A stretch of 64,000 bases of DNA from contig NW_024037064.1 in assembly GCF_015706575.1 (NCBI RefSeq), positions 14,795,606 through 14,859,605 on the forward strand, written 5' to 3'. This document shows, piece after piece, positions 51,142 to 62,320 of this stretch (the first letter of the stretch is position 1; every line of letters begins with the position of its first letter). The stretch is from Patiria miniata. Taxonomy: Eukaryota; Echinodermata; Asteroidea; Valvatida; Asterinidae. The notes below the pieces were generated by a model. That model made no database searches and had not been told where the DNA came from. It saw only the letters and a list, made by a program, of their open reading frames with translations. Both the position numbers and the translations under genes were made by a program.

Positions 51142-53805
51142 TCAGCAACGGGAACCTCTTTGCCGGGCCAGAGTGAAGTTGTATGGCTGAAGACGCATGA
51201 GCATACGCTGGAGGCGAGGTGGTGCAGATGTGAGAGGCTTCTGATGAATCATCTGAAGCGGTTTGTGGTCAGACTCGATCGTGAAATGCTTACCATAGAC
51301 ATACGTATGGTAACGCTCACAACCGAAATTAACCGCCAACAGTTCTCGCTCTATGTTCGCGTATCTTGTCTCAGCACTACTGAGTGCCTTTGATGCATAT
51401 GCGATTGGTTCGCCTTCCTGCATCAAGGTGGCACCCAAACCACGTGACGATGCATCCACCTGGATTGTCGTGGGTTTGTTGGGGTCGAAATATCGCAAAG
51501 TAGCAGAGTCGCAGATCAAATCGCGTACTTTCTCGAAGCACTGCTGGTGACTTGCAGACCACACATACTCACAGTCATTGCAGAGTAGCTCGCGTAAATC
51601 TGCAGTGTGGCTCGACAAGTGCTGGATGAATGGACTTAAGTACGTTACCATTCCAAGAAACTCACGGAGTTGGGTCTTGTCGGGAGGGGGTGGCATGGCC
51701 TTGATTGCATGCACTTTAGCTGGGTCAGGGTGGACACCCTGCGCGTCGTACACCATGCCGAAGAATGTGATCTGTTTGTCCTTTATCGCGCACTTGCTAC
51801 TGTTGAACTTCAGACCGTTTGCTGCAGAAACAGTCATGAGCTTACGAAGGTTCTTGTCATGAGACTGTTCTGAGTCTCCAAAGACAATGATGTCGTCTGC
51901 GATTCCGATCACGCCGTCACACTGTTCGAGTATCTGATCCATCCGATGTTGGAAAATATCCTGACTAACTGCCAGACCAAACGGCATGCGTTTGTAACAA
52001 TAGCGACCGAAGGGGCTATTGAAAGTCGTCAACAGTGAGCTGTCCTCATCGATATGGATGGACCAGTAACCGTGTTTGGCGTCCATTTTGCTGAAGACCT
52101 TTGCGCCAGCAAGTTTGTGCGTGATCTCTTCGAGAGTTGGTGTCTTATGATGACATCGCATGAGTGCCTTGTTAAGGTCTTTGGGATCCAAACAAACGCG
52201 TAACTGTCCATTAGCTTTGCGTGAAATCGCGATGCTACTAACCCAATCGGTGGGCTCGGTCACACGTCGGATCACACCCTGTGCTTCCATTTTGTCCAAC
52301 TCTGACTTAAGTTCATCGCGGAGATGAATGGAGCACTTACGTGGTGCATGTACGACAGGTTGTGCACCTTCGCGAAGCACAATGTGATAGGCACCCGGAA
52401 AATCTCCAAGTGCATCAAACTGTTCTGGGTACGCAGAGAGTAGATCCTCAACGGAACGAATCGGTTGGTGCTGTGACGTAACGTTTCCGTCACACTGAGC
52501 GTGCGATTCAACCGAACAGTTTAGAGCGACAATGTTCAACTGAAGAGCTGTACGAAGACCAATGATAGCCGGACCATCAGTCTCGCAGACATGAAACACA
52601 GCATTGTGCCATTCTGACTGGGTGTGTTTACATGGGAGTGTCAGTGTGCCGTACTGCTTAATTTCTGTGCCAATGTATGCCTTGAGAACAGCACCTGAGT
52701 CAGCAAGATGTCCTTTGCGCGGAAATCCATCAGAGTCCAGATGACTTGGGTACATTCGACGATAAATGCGAACGGGAATGGTGTTTGTCTGAGCACCTGT
52801 GTCCACCTTCGTGTGTAGATTGATAACACGGCGTTCTTTATCTTGTCGCAGTTGGACATAAGTGTAGGCTTCGTCGCGATCGCGTTTGTTTGGACGAATG
52901 GCAGATACGACAATATCAAGCGTAAGCTGTTCGAATGGAACGTCAATGTCTCCACTCGGTGGGGCACTGTCTGCAAGCATGTGCATGTCGCGTTGAGAAC
53001 GGCGTTGTCGTGACTTGGACCGTGACTGCGATTGTGAGCGACGACGAGTATCCCGTGGAGTACGTTGGTTTTGTCGGCCACGTGTGGAATCATCAGAATG
53101 GTGTCGGGACTTGCACACATTTCTCCAATGATTACGTTTGCCACAGTTATCACAAGTTGTGTTGTAGGCGGGGCATAAGTCGCGAGGTCTGAAGGGGTGT
53201 TGTCTACCACAGTTTCTGCATGTGCGTCGGCGTTGTAGTGCATCAACGGAGGAAGGTCCATGGTGAACACTATTAAGCTGTTCCATGTGCGATAGAGATG
53301 CTTCATGGGTGCGAGCGATATCCAAACACTGATCAATGGTCAAAGTGTCATCGCGAGCCAAAAGTTGCTTTTGCAGGTCTGGGTGACGCGTTCCAGCGAT
53401 GAACTGTTCGATGATTCTGTCCGCATATTCCTTGTCATCGCGGAATTTACATGTTTGAGCATGTAGTTTTAGTCGTGACATATAGTCGTCAACAGATTCG
53501 CGATCCTTCTGCTGGAATTTCTGCAAGTACAGTCGAGCAACACGGAAATTTGTTCTCGGAGTGATTTGTGCAGCGAAGCGATCCCAGACCACATCAGGCT
53601 TTTTCGCGTCAGCATCAGGTAAGCTCCATGAATTGTACATGCGAAGTCCAGTAGGTCCCATGAAGAGAAGAATATGGTCGACTTGTTTCTCTGTTTTGAC
53701 ATTCTTCACAGAGAAATACAGTTCACATTGTTGTCGAAAAATTTGTATGGAACTGGGCAAATCTGGGTCATCCCAGGCCATTCGAGGAGTGACTGAGTCC
53801 GTCAT
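51142..53805 (-). CDS. Mag-like Gag-protease-RT-RNase H polyprotein
   Basis: From the ATG at 53805, 887 codons in one frame. Gag-like domain (about 1-190, YFSVKNVKTEKQVDHILLFM, then FQQKDRESVDDYMSRL), two Cys-His motifs (CRNCGRQHPFRP...C and CDNCGKRNHWRNVC), an Arg/Ser stretch (RRSQSQSRSKSRQRRSQRD), protease TKVDTGAQTNTIP, RT with FSKMDAKHGYWSI, MPFGLAVSQDIFQHRM and IGIADDIIVFGDS, then RNase H (IQVDASSRGLGATL; HFTIESDHKPL). The end (about the last ten residues) is out of register with the expected RNase H/integrase linker, so a frame break lies near 51165. Confidence 0.93.
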   Translation of the reverse strand: MTDSVTPRMAWDDPDLPSSIQIFRQQCELYFSVKNVKTEKQVDHILLFMGPTGLRMYNSWSLPDADAKKPDVVWDRFAAQITPRTNFRVARLYLQKFQQKDRESVDDYMSRLKLHAQTCKFRDDKEYADRIIEQFIAGTRHPDLQKQLLARDDTLTIDQCLDIARTHEASLSHMEQLNSVHHGPSSVDALQRRRTCRNCGRQHPFRPRDLCPAYNTTCDNCGKRNHWRNVCKSRHHSDDSTRGRQNQRTPRDTRRRSQSQSRSKSRQRRSQRDMHMLADSAPPSGDIDVPFEQLTLDIVVSAIRPNKRDRDEAYTYVQLRQDKERRVINLHTKVDTGAQTNTIPVRIYRRMYPSHLDSDGFPRKGHLADSGAVLKAYIGTEIKQYGTLTLPCKHTQSEWHNAVFHVCETDGPAIIGLRTALQLNIVALNCSVESHAQCDGNVTSQHQPIRSVEDLLSAYPEQFDALGDFPGAYHIVLREGAQPVVHAPRKCSIHLRDELKSELDKMEAQGVIRRVTEPTDWVSSIAISRKANGQLRVCLDPKDLNKALMRCHHKTPTLEEITHKLAGAKVFSKMDAKHGYWSIHIDEDSSLLTTFNSPFGRYCYKRMPFGLAVSQDIFQHRMDQILEQCDGVIGIADDIIVFGDSEQSHDKNLRKLMTVSAANGLKFNSSKCAIKDKQITFFGMVYDAQGVHPDPAKVHAIKAMPPPPDKTQLREFLGMVTYLSPFIQHLSSHTADLRELLCNDCEYVWSASHQQCFEKVRDLICDSATLRYFDPNKPTTIQVDASSRGLGATLMQEGEPIAYASKALSSAETRYANIERELLAVNFGCERYHTYVYGKHFTIESDHKPLQMIHQKPLTSAPPRLQRMLMRLQPYNFTLARQRGSRC

Positions 53806-54045
53806 AGTTCCTATTGTATGTTCAGTTCAAACTATGCGAGTATCAGTATATGCTGCACCGTGACGATCCTAAGCTATACACACAGGCGACACGAGGCTAC
53901 TGTACATACACACAGTCTCCGTATACACCGTTACACGTGCAATAATTACTCAGTCATTTACGTACAATGTGTGGCACGTTTTCGCGTCAAAATCTCACCT
54001 TTTTGAGGCGACGATATGAATGTCAGTAGCGCCAATGACGAGGTA

Positions 54046-54063
54046 AGAACCGCGCTGCCACCA
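54046..54063 (-). promoter_or_regulatory. Primer-binding site of the Mag-like element
   Basis: The minus strand TGGTGGCAGCGCGGTTCT directly follows the 5' LTR. It begins TGG as expected; I cannot assign the tRNA. Confidence 0.6.
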
Positions 54064-54206
54064 TGTAATGGGTGGTGGATTTACATAGAGTCGGGATGAC
54101 CTCCAACTTTGGTGAAATCTGTGGCTACTCTTTTATTGCCTGACAACATGAACTCGAGAACTATCTGGAACATGACTAGCGCCCTCTATAGTCTGATACT
54201 ATTACA
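54064..54206 (-). repeat. Mag-like 5' LTR (143 bp)
   Basis: Partner of 49132-49274, with the primer-binding site at its left (interior) side. Confidence 0.93.
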
Positions 54207-54783
54207 GTGTCTATGGGCATTAAAGGGTTGCACCCCTCAGGCTGTCTGTGCCTGGGTAGGTGTTTTGTTGTGCTCAACCGGCAGGGAATAAGGGGTGGAT
54301 GACAAAAGCAAGGTACTGGTCAGAGCAGTACTTGGTGAAATGGTGCATGTATTTTAGGGCAGTGCACTGCAGATATAATTCTTAAATGCATAGATGTTTT
54401 TGGGGTGTTTTTTTTGGCTTGGCACCCTATTAAAATTTAATTGATATTGTGTTAGCTTTACTATAACTATGAAATTCCAAATTCGACATTTTACCCCCCA
54501 AAAATTCCAACAATAAGTGTCAGAGTGACTATTATAAAGCAGTGATGATGTATTGGCAAATCATCTGCAAAGTTAATACCAAATATATTGCACAGATTAG
54601 TAAGTGTGTTTTCTTCTGAAAAGGCCATTTCCTCCATTACTCGTTCCGAGACTTTCAAAAAGAGAGCGGACATATCAGTTTGAACTTTTTGAAGCCATTT
54701 AAAAAAAATTTATCTGTGTCCTTCAACATGTACCGGTACAGCCTTTTTTTAATACTTTTTTTTTTTTTTTTTACATATTCAAG

Positions 54784-55691
54784 GTTTATCTCAACGGCCA
54801 TCTACGGTCAAGAGGCTATCGCATACAGCGATCCCGTGTGAGGCAGGCGATTCAACGTGTTGATCCTTTAGGAGTACAAAGGAGGAAGACCAAGACAATT
54901 ACAAGGCGGGTGTATTCTGTCCCTTGCCCAAACTATTTATGGCACATAGACGGGACTCATAAATTAATCCGTTGGAAGTTGGTGATTCATGCTGGCATAG
55001 ATGGTTTTTCAAGACTTATTACTTACTTGCACTGCAGTGACAACAATTGCGCAGAAACAGTGTTGCGCCTATTTGATTCAGCAGTGCAGAAGTATGGTCT
55101 TCCTATACGAGTAAGGTCAGATTATGGGGAGAAAACCAAGATGTATGGCAAAGTATGATCGCTAGAAGAGGGGAGGCTAGTAACTGTATAATACTCGGAT
55201 CTTCGGTCCACAACGAGCGAGTTGAGCGGTTAAATCTGGATATCAACAATCAAGTTGTGTCTGTTTTTAAGCAAATATTCTCAGAGCTCGAATGTGAAGG
55301 TGTTCTTGATTGTGATAATGACACTGATCTATTCTGTTTGCATTATGTTTTCCTACCATTAATTAATAAACACTTGTCTGAATTCTGTGCAGCCCATAAT
55401 AACCACCGTATTTCTACTGAAGGGAATCGCTCACCAATTCAGTTATTCTTTCACAATCAGCACTTAATGCAAATACATGACCACCAGCAGGATACCCAGA
55501 CTGGCATGTCTGCTCAACAACTTGTGCACAGCAATGTGCAGCTAGTTAATGTTCACAGTGTAGGTTGCCCGTTGACTCAGCTTCAATTACATAATCTAGA
55601 AGAAGTGTACAACCCCCTTGATTCTAATATAAGTGCAAAAGAATTGTACAAGTTGGTCTCTGCATTTGTAGGTAATTCTTTTAATGAATAA
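54784..55691 (+). pseudogene. Integrase-core gene, exon 3 (rve-like DDE core) with a frameshift
   Basis: It begins in phase 0 after the acceptor (GTTTATCTC) as [20 protein letters not shown], joining SHPNSGE of exon 2. The core shows [13 protein letters not shown] (Asp), [10 protein letters not shown] (Asp) and VHNERVERLNLD (Glu). Directly after RSDYG a one-base deletion in a G run (about 55128) takes the first frame to a stop at 55157-55159; the frame starting near 55155 carries on [20 protein letters not shown] to a stop at 55689-55691. The rest (LFCLHYVFLPLINKHLSEF) is typical of the family. With the shift the copy is a pseudogene unless it is an assembly error. Confidence 0.75.
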
Positions 55692-57792
55692 GTGTATATA
55701 CATCTGAGTTTGAATACGACTCCAGTGTATGTACAGCCAGTAGGACAGTTCTAATAGGTTGATAAATCTATGTTGAATGATATCTAATGTACTTAACTTC
55801 AAATACTCACAACCCTGTTGTTGCATATTTCCCCCTTTTTATATTGTGCGACTTCTCAACGGACAATAATTATGTTTGTAAATGTGTACCATTACTAATC
55901 ATGGAGACAAATGTAGGCATTAAGAAAATACAGGGTCCTGCCAAAAATGGAAAGACATTAGTGTTTCTCAATGATAGGATAAAATCAAGAAGGAGAATAT
56001 CGGAGCTATTATACTTCAAAATTAGCTCATTACAGTTAACCATGAGGTTGAAGGGCCTCCTCATTCCCTGCATTGAATGCACCATGATTTCTCTGGAGCA
56101 AGCATGAAATTGCAAGTTTTTGTCACACTCTTTCCCAATCTGGATGGTGTATAAAACCATCTGAATAAGTACACACATGTACATGTAGTTTGAAGTCCCT
56201 TCCTTATAATTGCAACATGGTAATTGATTGACAATGAAGAGACCTATTAACTTGTACCGAACACTACATTGATGTATTAGAAAACAAGCGAAGTAGAATT
56301 ATGCCAATTAGCACACTGTTATTACATAGATCATGTGTTTGTCATTGGGAGAATCCAAAAATTATGACGAAGAAGAAAAATTCTTGCTGTTGATTAAATG
56401 TTTTCAATGGGAGTGAACAATAATGAGGTCTGTCAGTTATGTTCATGGTTCTCAGCAAATTGTGTCCAGCTGCCTCCTTCCTCATACAGTATATAAATCC
56501 TGCTTGTAGACATTGTAACATCTTCAGAACAGTGTTAAATGGCTATTCATGTTTACAGTTGGTTATACAGCATGTCACTTATACAGATAGTGTACAAAAA
56601 CAAATTGTGCAGCATTCATCCAATTCTGTAGTAAGTAATATAAGCCATGACCAGATGGCTATAGTGGCCATAAATAAAACTATTTTGTACAAGTGTTATT
56701 AACAGCTAATTTGCAACATCAATTGTCAGTCTGACGTCCACTAGCAGACCTGCATTTCCAGGCACAGCACAGTACACACTGCCTTCAAAGCATATAATTA
56801 TTACATGCATGCTGCAAGTTCATCCAAATCTAGTTGATGGAATCAACCACCCACTTTTTTAAAACAAAAATCTGTCGTCTTGTTTGAATAATTGACCCTT
56901 CAAAAACAATAAGTGTCGGTTGGTTGCTTTTGAAAATGTTAGCCATATTTGTATCTTATGTAAGATGATTCATTTTCGGAGTTTATTTTGACTGAAAGTA
57001 ATAGTATAATATAGTAAGAAATACATTTGATCCCTGTTTTTAGTAGTACATGTACATGTATGTGTGGTCATTGTATACAGACAGAAGAAGGTAAATAAAG
57101 ATCAAAGAGAGACACATTCTGAAACTTTCAAAGTAGCACTTTATTACAACCCGTTTACAAACTCCAACAACCATTCCAACTGGGACAAACACTGTTTTTG
57201 TTTTGTTTTTAATTTCTTTTAAATATCCTAATTATCAACTGTTTTTTATTTTGGGTCCTATGAGTCTTGTATTGAAAATAAGAATGATATTTTCAAGCTC
57301 TGATATTTTAAACTTCAAAAAGCAAATCCCTTTTCCACCAAAAAAAATTATCGATAAATCTGTGTTTTTCGATATTTCTTTTCTTAACCCTAAAGACCTG
57401 TTAAACTTCAAAAGACCAAATTTTTACAGTTGAAAACACTTTTGTTAACGCCAGCAGTCTTGTTATAAAAGAAAATATGCAGCTTATGTTTGTTTCAAGC
57501 TGTAATCTGTAAAACGTGCCTTGAAACTGAAATCAAAACTTGCATTTAATATACATTTATCGAAGTTTCTATCCACCCAGGTTTTTATCCACTATGATAA
57601 AAGTTTGTGCAAATGTATGAAACAATTCCACCCCCTTCCCCTCCAAAAAAATCAGAGATCCCACCTCTTGAATTGACAAGTCCAAGCATACTGACATTGC
57701 TCCTTTGGAACACTCGAGACAAGTATTATAAGCACTGCTATAAAGGTTGGACTTGCTTTTTGTAGAGTCGGATAATTATTTTGCAATCGCTA
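55692..57792. other. Intergenic stretch, no recognisable gene
   Basis: AT-rich, with CATGTACATGTA-type words near 56175 and 57048. Short ORFs on both strands lack known domains. The 3' UTR of the integrase-core gene probably occupies the first few hundred bases. Confidence 0.5.
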
Positions 57793-57979
57793 AAACTCAA
57801 CTCTCGTTATAAACCACACTTTTATAAAGAGGTTCTGCTTATAAAGATCAAATTCTGAGGGCCAAAATCTCAGGTTCTCTTTGTGATTCTTTGTTTCGTT
57901 CTCCTTTTATAACAACATTCCTGTTATAAAGAGGTAATTTGGCTAGTCCCATCGACCTTGTTATAACGAGAGTCGACTG
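57793..57979. mobile_element. Small TA-flanked MITE (187 bp)
   Basis: The left end AAACTCAACTCTCGTTATAA and the right end TTATAACGAGAGTCGACTG are inverted repeats differing by a few bases, flanked by TA on each side (57791-57792, 57980-57981). Internal TTATAAAGAGG words recur. Consistent with a Tc1/mariner-type non-autonomous element. Confidence 0.6.
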
Positions 57980-60209
57980 TACACTGTACTTGTTAATTTT
58001 ATAACACACGGCAGTATTTACGGGGTGACAAACGCAATGTGATGATTTTCGATTCCAATACCCAATCTGACAATGAAATTTAAAAGCACCTGCTTGCTAT
58101 TAACTGAGTTTTTTGTGGTCTTGTACAATAGCCCAGTTGAATGTATCTAACCCAAATAAACACATGTTAAAAAATAAATACACTGTTAGTCCTCTTGGCA
58201 ATAAGGTAAACTGTTTAAGAAAAAACAAATCAGTTTAATGGCCTTTAAAGCTTTAAAGCTACAATAACTACTGTGAACTCAAGAACAAATGAACAATGAA
58301 CAATGTAATTTCCTTTCTCGAAATGTATCCGACTTGATTAAAACATGAAACTTCTGCCTCACTTTTTCTGACAAATTGTCGGTACATATTAATATTCCAG
58401 TAATAGTCCAGTAAGAATTGACAATGACCCAGAAAATCATACTGTTCACAATCATATTATTTCAGTTTAACTCTTTTACACTGCCAATATCCCAAAAACA
58501 TGTTAGTAATAATTGCTGTATCATACATACTGATGGCATGCTGCATGTACATGTATATCTGCTTTGTGTAGGTATCAATGCATGTTACATACAAAATGTA
58601 ATCTGAAGACTGCAAACAGAACTAGAAGACCTCCATGTCCTCAAGTCGTTGGACATTATTTTTGCATTTTATCAGATAACAAGTCATGCACCATGTGCAC
58701 ACCAACAAATGTAAAAATTACTAATAATTATTTTTGGGAAACACCTCCAGTGCCAAATTGTACAATACTGGGATAGTTTGAAAAAGGTTATCATTGGGGT
58801 TGCTTATTTGACTGACACTTATAACTTTTCCATCACCAACAAAAATGAACTTTAAAAATCCAATTTTGTAGATCTGATCCATTTGACAAATGATATATTT
58901 GCGCAGCAAACAAGGACAATCGTCAGTAATTCCTAACTCTGAAATCCCACTTTCACATAGCTGTAGGTACTGTGATACATGCTTTGAAAATGCTGAAAGA
59001 ATATGTTACCTTAACATGAAAACTTTCAATGGACGTCTCCAGCATACTGCACTTATCATTCCTAGTTGCATCACTGTTAAATTGATCGTTCACAAATGCC
59101 ACTTACAAACCACGTTAGCCACGAATATTTGTAATGTGATCTCGATGCATTCTCTTGTTTTGCTAAGTGTGTTTAAAAATCCGGGCATCCAAGGATTTAT
59201 ATTCAGATGTCTGATTTAGATACACTTCATGTCAATTATTCGTGAAGTCTAGCCTTACCTACAAATTTCAATTTAAAAGTTTGGCAATACAGTCCCGTAC
59301 AATTGCCTTAAATACCATGGCATTAACTCTAATGTGTAACGGGTAAAGTGTGAATCCGTGCAACGTTTGATTTGTTCAGTTTTACAACAAACACTAGCGT
59401 ATACCTGGGCAAAGTTGGAATCATGACCTAATTAGAGTATGTTGAAGGCTTTCTAAGTTTCTACTAGTACAGGGCGTGCACGGTCGAAGCAAGAATCGTA
59501 TTTGATTTGCAATGTTTTGTGGGTCTTGCAAACAAGAACAGAACGTGTAGCACGTAAGCCTAGAGTTAACGTTAGAGAGATTTTCACACAACTGAAAAGG
59601 GTACAGCATTGAATCAATTCCTGTCTAAAGGAATTGAGCGCCATGAAATCGACAGAAGCTACCACAATGTACTACTACAAGTCTACAAGCAACCAGTGAA
59701 GTTGATAAATTGCGGTATCTTAAAGTTACAGAACATTGTCGGACTGTACCTGCAAGGAGGTGTTTTGGAAAACAACTATAAGAAACATTCCCTCTGTCTG
59801 CATGCAAAGTTTACTTTGAAAGGATTACAACCTTTTGTGCATTTTGTGATGAAAGCAACACATTTTGCATATTGGGGCATCACTGATTGTCATTTGAGGG
59901 ACATTCTTTGTTTTCGTATTGCAGTGTGCACAAACAATGATGCTAATTAAGGACTACATGTATTAGCATTCTGGGGCAATCCAACGCTACTTCATTACAC
60001 TTCCGTACTTCAACCACGAAGGTAACTTAGCGCAATTTTTATTCAGTTGCGTAATGTCATGTTGACATGTCATGAATATGACCACTACAGGTGCTAATGT
60101 TATGCATATTTTATGCATATTTATGGCCTAAATGAATTATTTTGAAAATGTTTAAATAATGATTTATTAGGCGATGCTCCACAGACCATTCATCCAAAAA
60201 TATTACATG
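57980..60209. other. Intergenic stretch, no recognisable gene
   Basis: AT-rich sequence with scattered short ORFs and no domain I can recognise on either strand. No repeats beyond simple words. Confidence 0.45.
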
Positions 60210-60511
60210 TCAACACCCATCCCGTGTTACGATAGAAGTAGGCGAATGAAAACAATGTTTTGAATCCCCACAGTTGCTGTTGACAGACACAAAATATTTC
60301 ATTACTTGGACCTTTCGAAACTTCCACAATTCAGTGAATGTGCATAAAATATACGCAAGAATAGCAACATCTAAACGAGAAGCAATCACAGAATCAGCAA
60401 TTACCCATTGTCTAGGTTCGTTCACAATGTATTTGTCTATCTTTGTGCCAAATTTGGTGCTATGATCACAAATTGCACAATTACTGCCAATATTGTTGTT
60501 TACCTTTGTGT

Positions 60512-60740
60512 TTTTCCATGGAGCTTCAAATCCACGCTCCATGGTCCCCATCATAAGTGCACACAGAAACAAAGTCATCGCTACAGCACTCTGTTGCATT
60601 TGCATTTTGCTGCTCAATATGGAAAATTCCATTTGTACAGTTGGCTTGTTCATAATTTGCAGATTCTCACATTGTATCTGAGACTTTGATGAGAGTTGTA
60701 AGTACAGTACATTTGTAACAATTTTACACCAACCCAAAGC
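60512..60740 (-). other. Possible first coding exon with signal-peptide-like start
   Basis: The minus-strand frame contains MQMQQSAVAMTLFLCALMM, a hydrophobic run resembling a signal peptide, followed by ERGFEAPWKNTK and a possible splice donor AAG|GTAAAC at about 60511. The frame stays open through 60210 but loses protein-like character. No homologue recognised. Confidence 0.2.
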
Positions 60741-60887
60741 CGTAACTATTTCTGATTGCCGTTACGAACGTTGGTGTGAATGCAGATGAGTCACATGACC
60801 TGGGCAATGTGATGCGGTGAATACAGGTGGATACCCTGGGCAGCATGTCATTGTGAAACTCCAAGGTTGGTTGGTCTTCATACCCCC

Positions 60888-61354
60888 TAGCCCCATAAAT
60901 GTGGCCTATTTACTGGACTGCCTCCGTAAACATAGGCCACACATCCACATGTACAAAAATCGTGTCGACTTTGCCAAATTTTGATTTTCACATTTAGGCT
61001 TAGTTTGTAGGGGTTTTTTGCTTGAGAAGCATACTCACCCTCTTTATAGGCTAATCAGAAAGTGCTGCCTTTTTCAGATGTATATTTTTCGTGAAATTTC
61101 CAGATTCATTTTTACACGTTTGCGTATCAAAATTTCAACACGAAATTTCACAAAAATTAGACATCTGAAAAAGGCAGCACTTTCTGACTAGCCCATAAAG
61201 AGGGTGAGTATGCTTCTAAAGCAAAAAAATCCTACAAACTAAGCCTAAATGTGAAAATCTAAATTTGGCAAAGTCGACACGATTTTTGTACATGTGGATG
61301 TGTGGCCTATGTTTACGGAGGCAGTCCAGTAAATAGGCCACATTTATGGGGCTA
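60888..61354. mobile_element. Foldback MITE, 467 bp, near-palindromic
   Basis: Starts TAGCCCCATAAATGTGGCC and ends GGCCACATTTATGGGGCTA. The two arms, each about 200 bases or more, are nearly exact reverse complements up to a short central loop (about 61090-61130). CATACCCCC is duplicated on both sides (60879-60887, 61355-61363), a 9-bp target duplication as in Mutator-type elements. No coding capacity. Confidence 0.88.
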
Positions 61355-61366
61355 CATACCCCCCAG

Positions 61367-61441
61367 CAATAGCTGTTTGGATCCCGTGAAGAATTCTAAA
61401 AAATCTTCTAATGTGAATCCACCAGCGTCAGCATCTAAAAG
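61367..61441 (+). other. Possible internal exon next to the MITE
   Basis: CTTCATACCCCCCAG followed by an open 75-base segment (…DPVKNSKKSSNVNPPASAS) and the donor AAAAG|GTAAAG. If the MITE is ignored, its target site is the polypyrimidine tract of this acceptor. Very short, so weak evidence. The following 61442-62059 has no visible gene. Confidence 0.2.
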
Positions 61442-62059
61442 GTAAAGAAATGTTTTTATTAACTTCAACTTTGGAAGTAATGCCATAAACTCCCACACTG
61501 AATTCTTTCATAGTATAATTTTTTTTTATCTATTATTGATGCTTGGTAACATTTTCTCTGTATATCCACCTTGTCCCTATTGTGTTTGAATGATACAATA
61601 TCAGTAAGTGTTTAATAGCCATGGTTCCAGTTCCTTTTAAATTCCAAGAATACTTTCCTATTATGGCTAGGGTACAATACTGCAGATGATGCATTGGGTG
61701 TAGTATAAAGTGGCACCCAGTAATATATCCACATTTTGTCTAGAGGGGGAGGAACATGGCCATTTTCAAGGGGGCTAGTGAATTTTTTGCCCCAGAAATT
61801 TCAGCATCCACTTTTAACAAATGTCATTTTAAAAGTGTGAGTGTCCAAGTAAAATAATGTCCAAAGCAGATGGGGGCACTTTGTCTACAGCTCAGCAATG
61901 TTAACAAAAGTATGTAACCCTTACATCCAAACTAGATGCATATCACACTACACTTGGCATGCAAAACAAATTCACCCAAAAAAATTCTACAAAACAAGAA
62001 CAATATGAATATCGAGGAGGGAGGGGGGAACAGGATGTGGGTAGGGAGCTGTTGCTAAA

Positions 62060-62312
62060 ATGTCTAGTCCAAACATAGGAAGTGTTCTTGGCCCCTTGTT
62101 GTTCAATATTTACCCGATGGACCTGTTCAAGATTACCAAGAATTCACTGAACGACTACGCTGACAATGTAAACTCCGATTGTGATAGTTGATTGACCTCA
62201 GTCGCATTGACAGGGTACTCCATACTGCCCGATTTCTTTATGATGGCAATGCTCTGTGTGATCTGGGCCATGGACGTAATGGCAGTAATGTATTTATGCT
62301 GTACAAGATACG
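62060..62312 (+). pseudogene. LINE reverse transcriptase fragment (I/Jockey/CR1-type)
   Basis: The plus strand reads GSVLGPLLFNIYPMDLFKI followed by LNDYADN, the PQGSVLGPLLF block B and the YADD block C of APE-type LINEs, with the second catalytic Asp changed to Asn. A stop follows at 62189-62191. The fragment resumes after the hAT insertion: the duplicated target GTCCAATC joins RYGPI to the C-terminal RT part at 63462. Confidence 0.7.
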
Positions 62313-62320
62313 GTCCAATC

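Larger units (their letters stand above)
49132..54206 (-). mobile_element. Mag-like Ty3/gypsy retrotransposon (5075 bp), very recent
   Basis: LTRs 49132-49274 and 54064-54206 (143 bp) are identical by eye. A perfect 5-bp duplication GTGTC flanks the element (49127-49131, 54207-54211). It encodes one long Gag-PR-RT-RNase H frame and a following integrase frame on the minus strand, opposite to the host gene. There is no env-like ORF; 49287-49808 before the 3' LTR is empty. Short LTRs and the RT style suggest the Mag/K02A2.6-like group; this is an inference. Confidence 0.93.
48426..54783 (+). other. Intron 2 of the integrase-core gene, enlarged by a gypsy insertion
   Basis: It starts GTAATT and ends TTTTACATATTCAAG after a long T tract (about 54752-54771). 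Without the 5.08-kb retrotransposon and one 5-bp duplication it would be about 1.28 kb. The non-transposon parts (48426-49126, 54212-54783) show no other gene. Confidence 0.7.

Noticed and set aside
57203..57433. 76-codon plus-strand ORF with Phe/Ile-rich sequence
   Set aside because: AT-rich composition explains it; no start context, splice sites or domain.
61740..62060. Purine-rich stretch considered as a polypurine tract
   Set aside because: No LTR or other retroelement end lies next to it.
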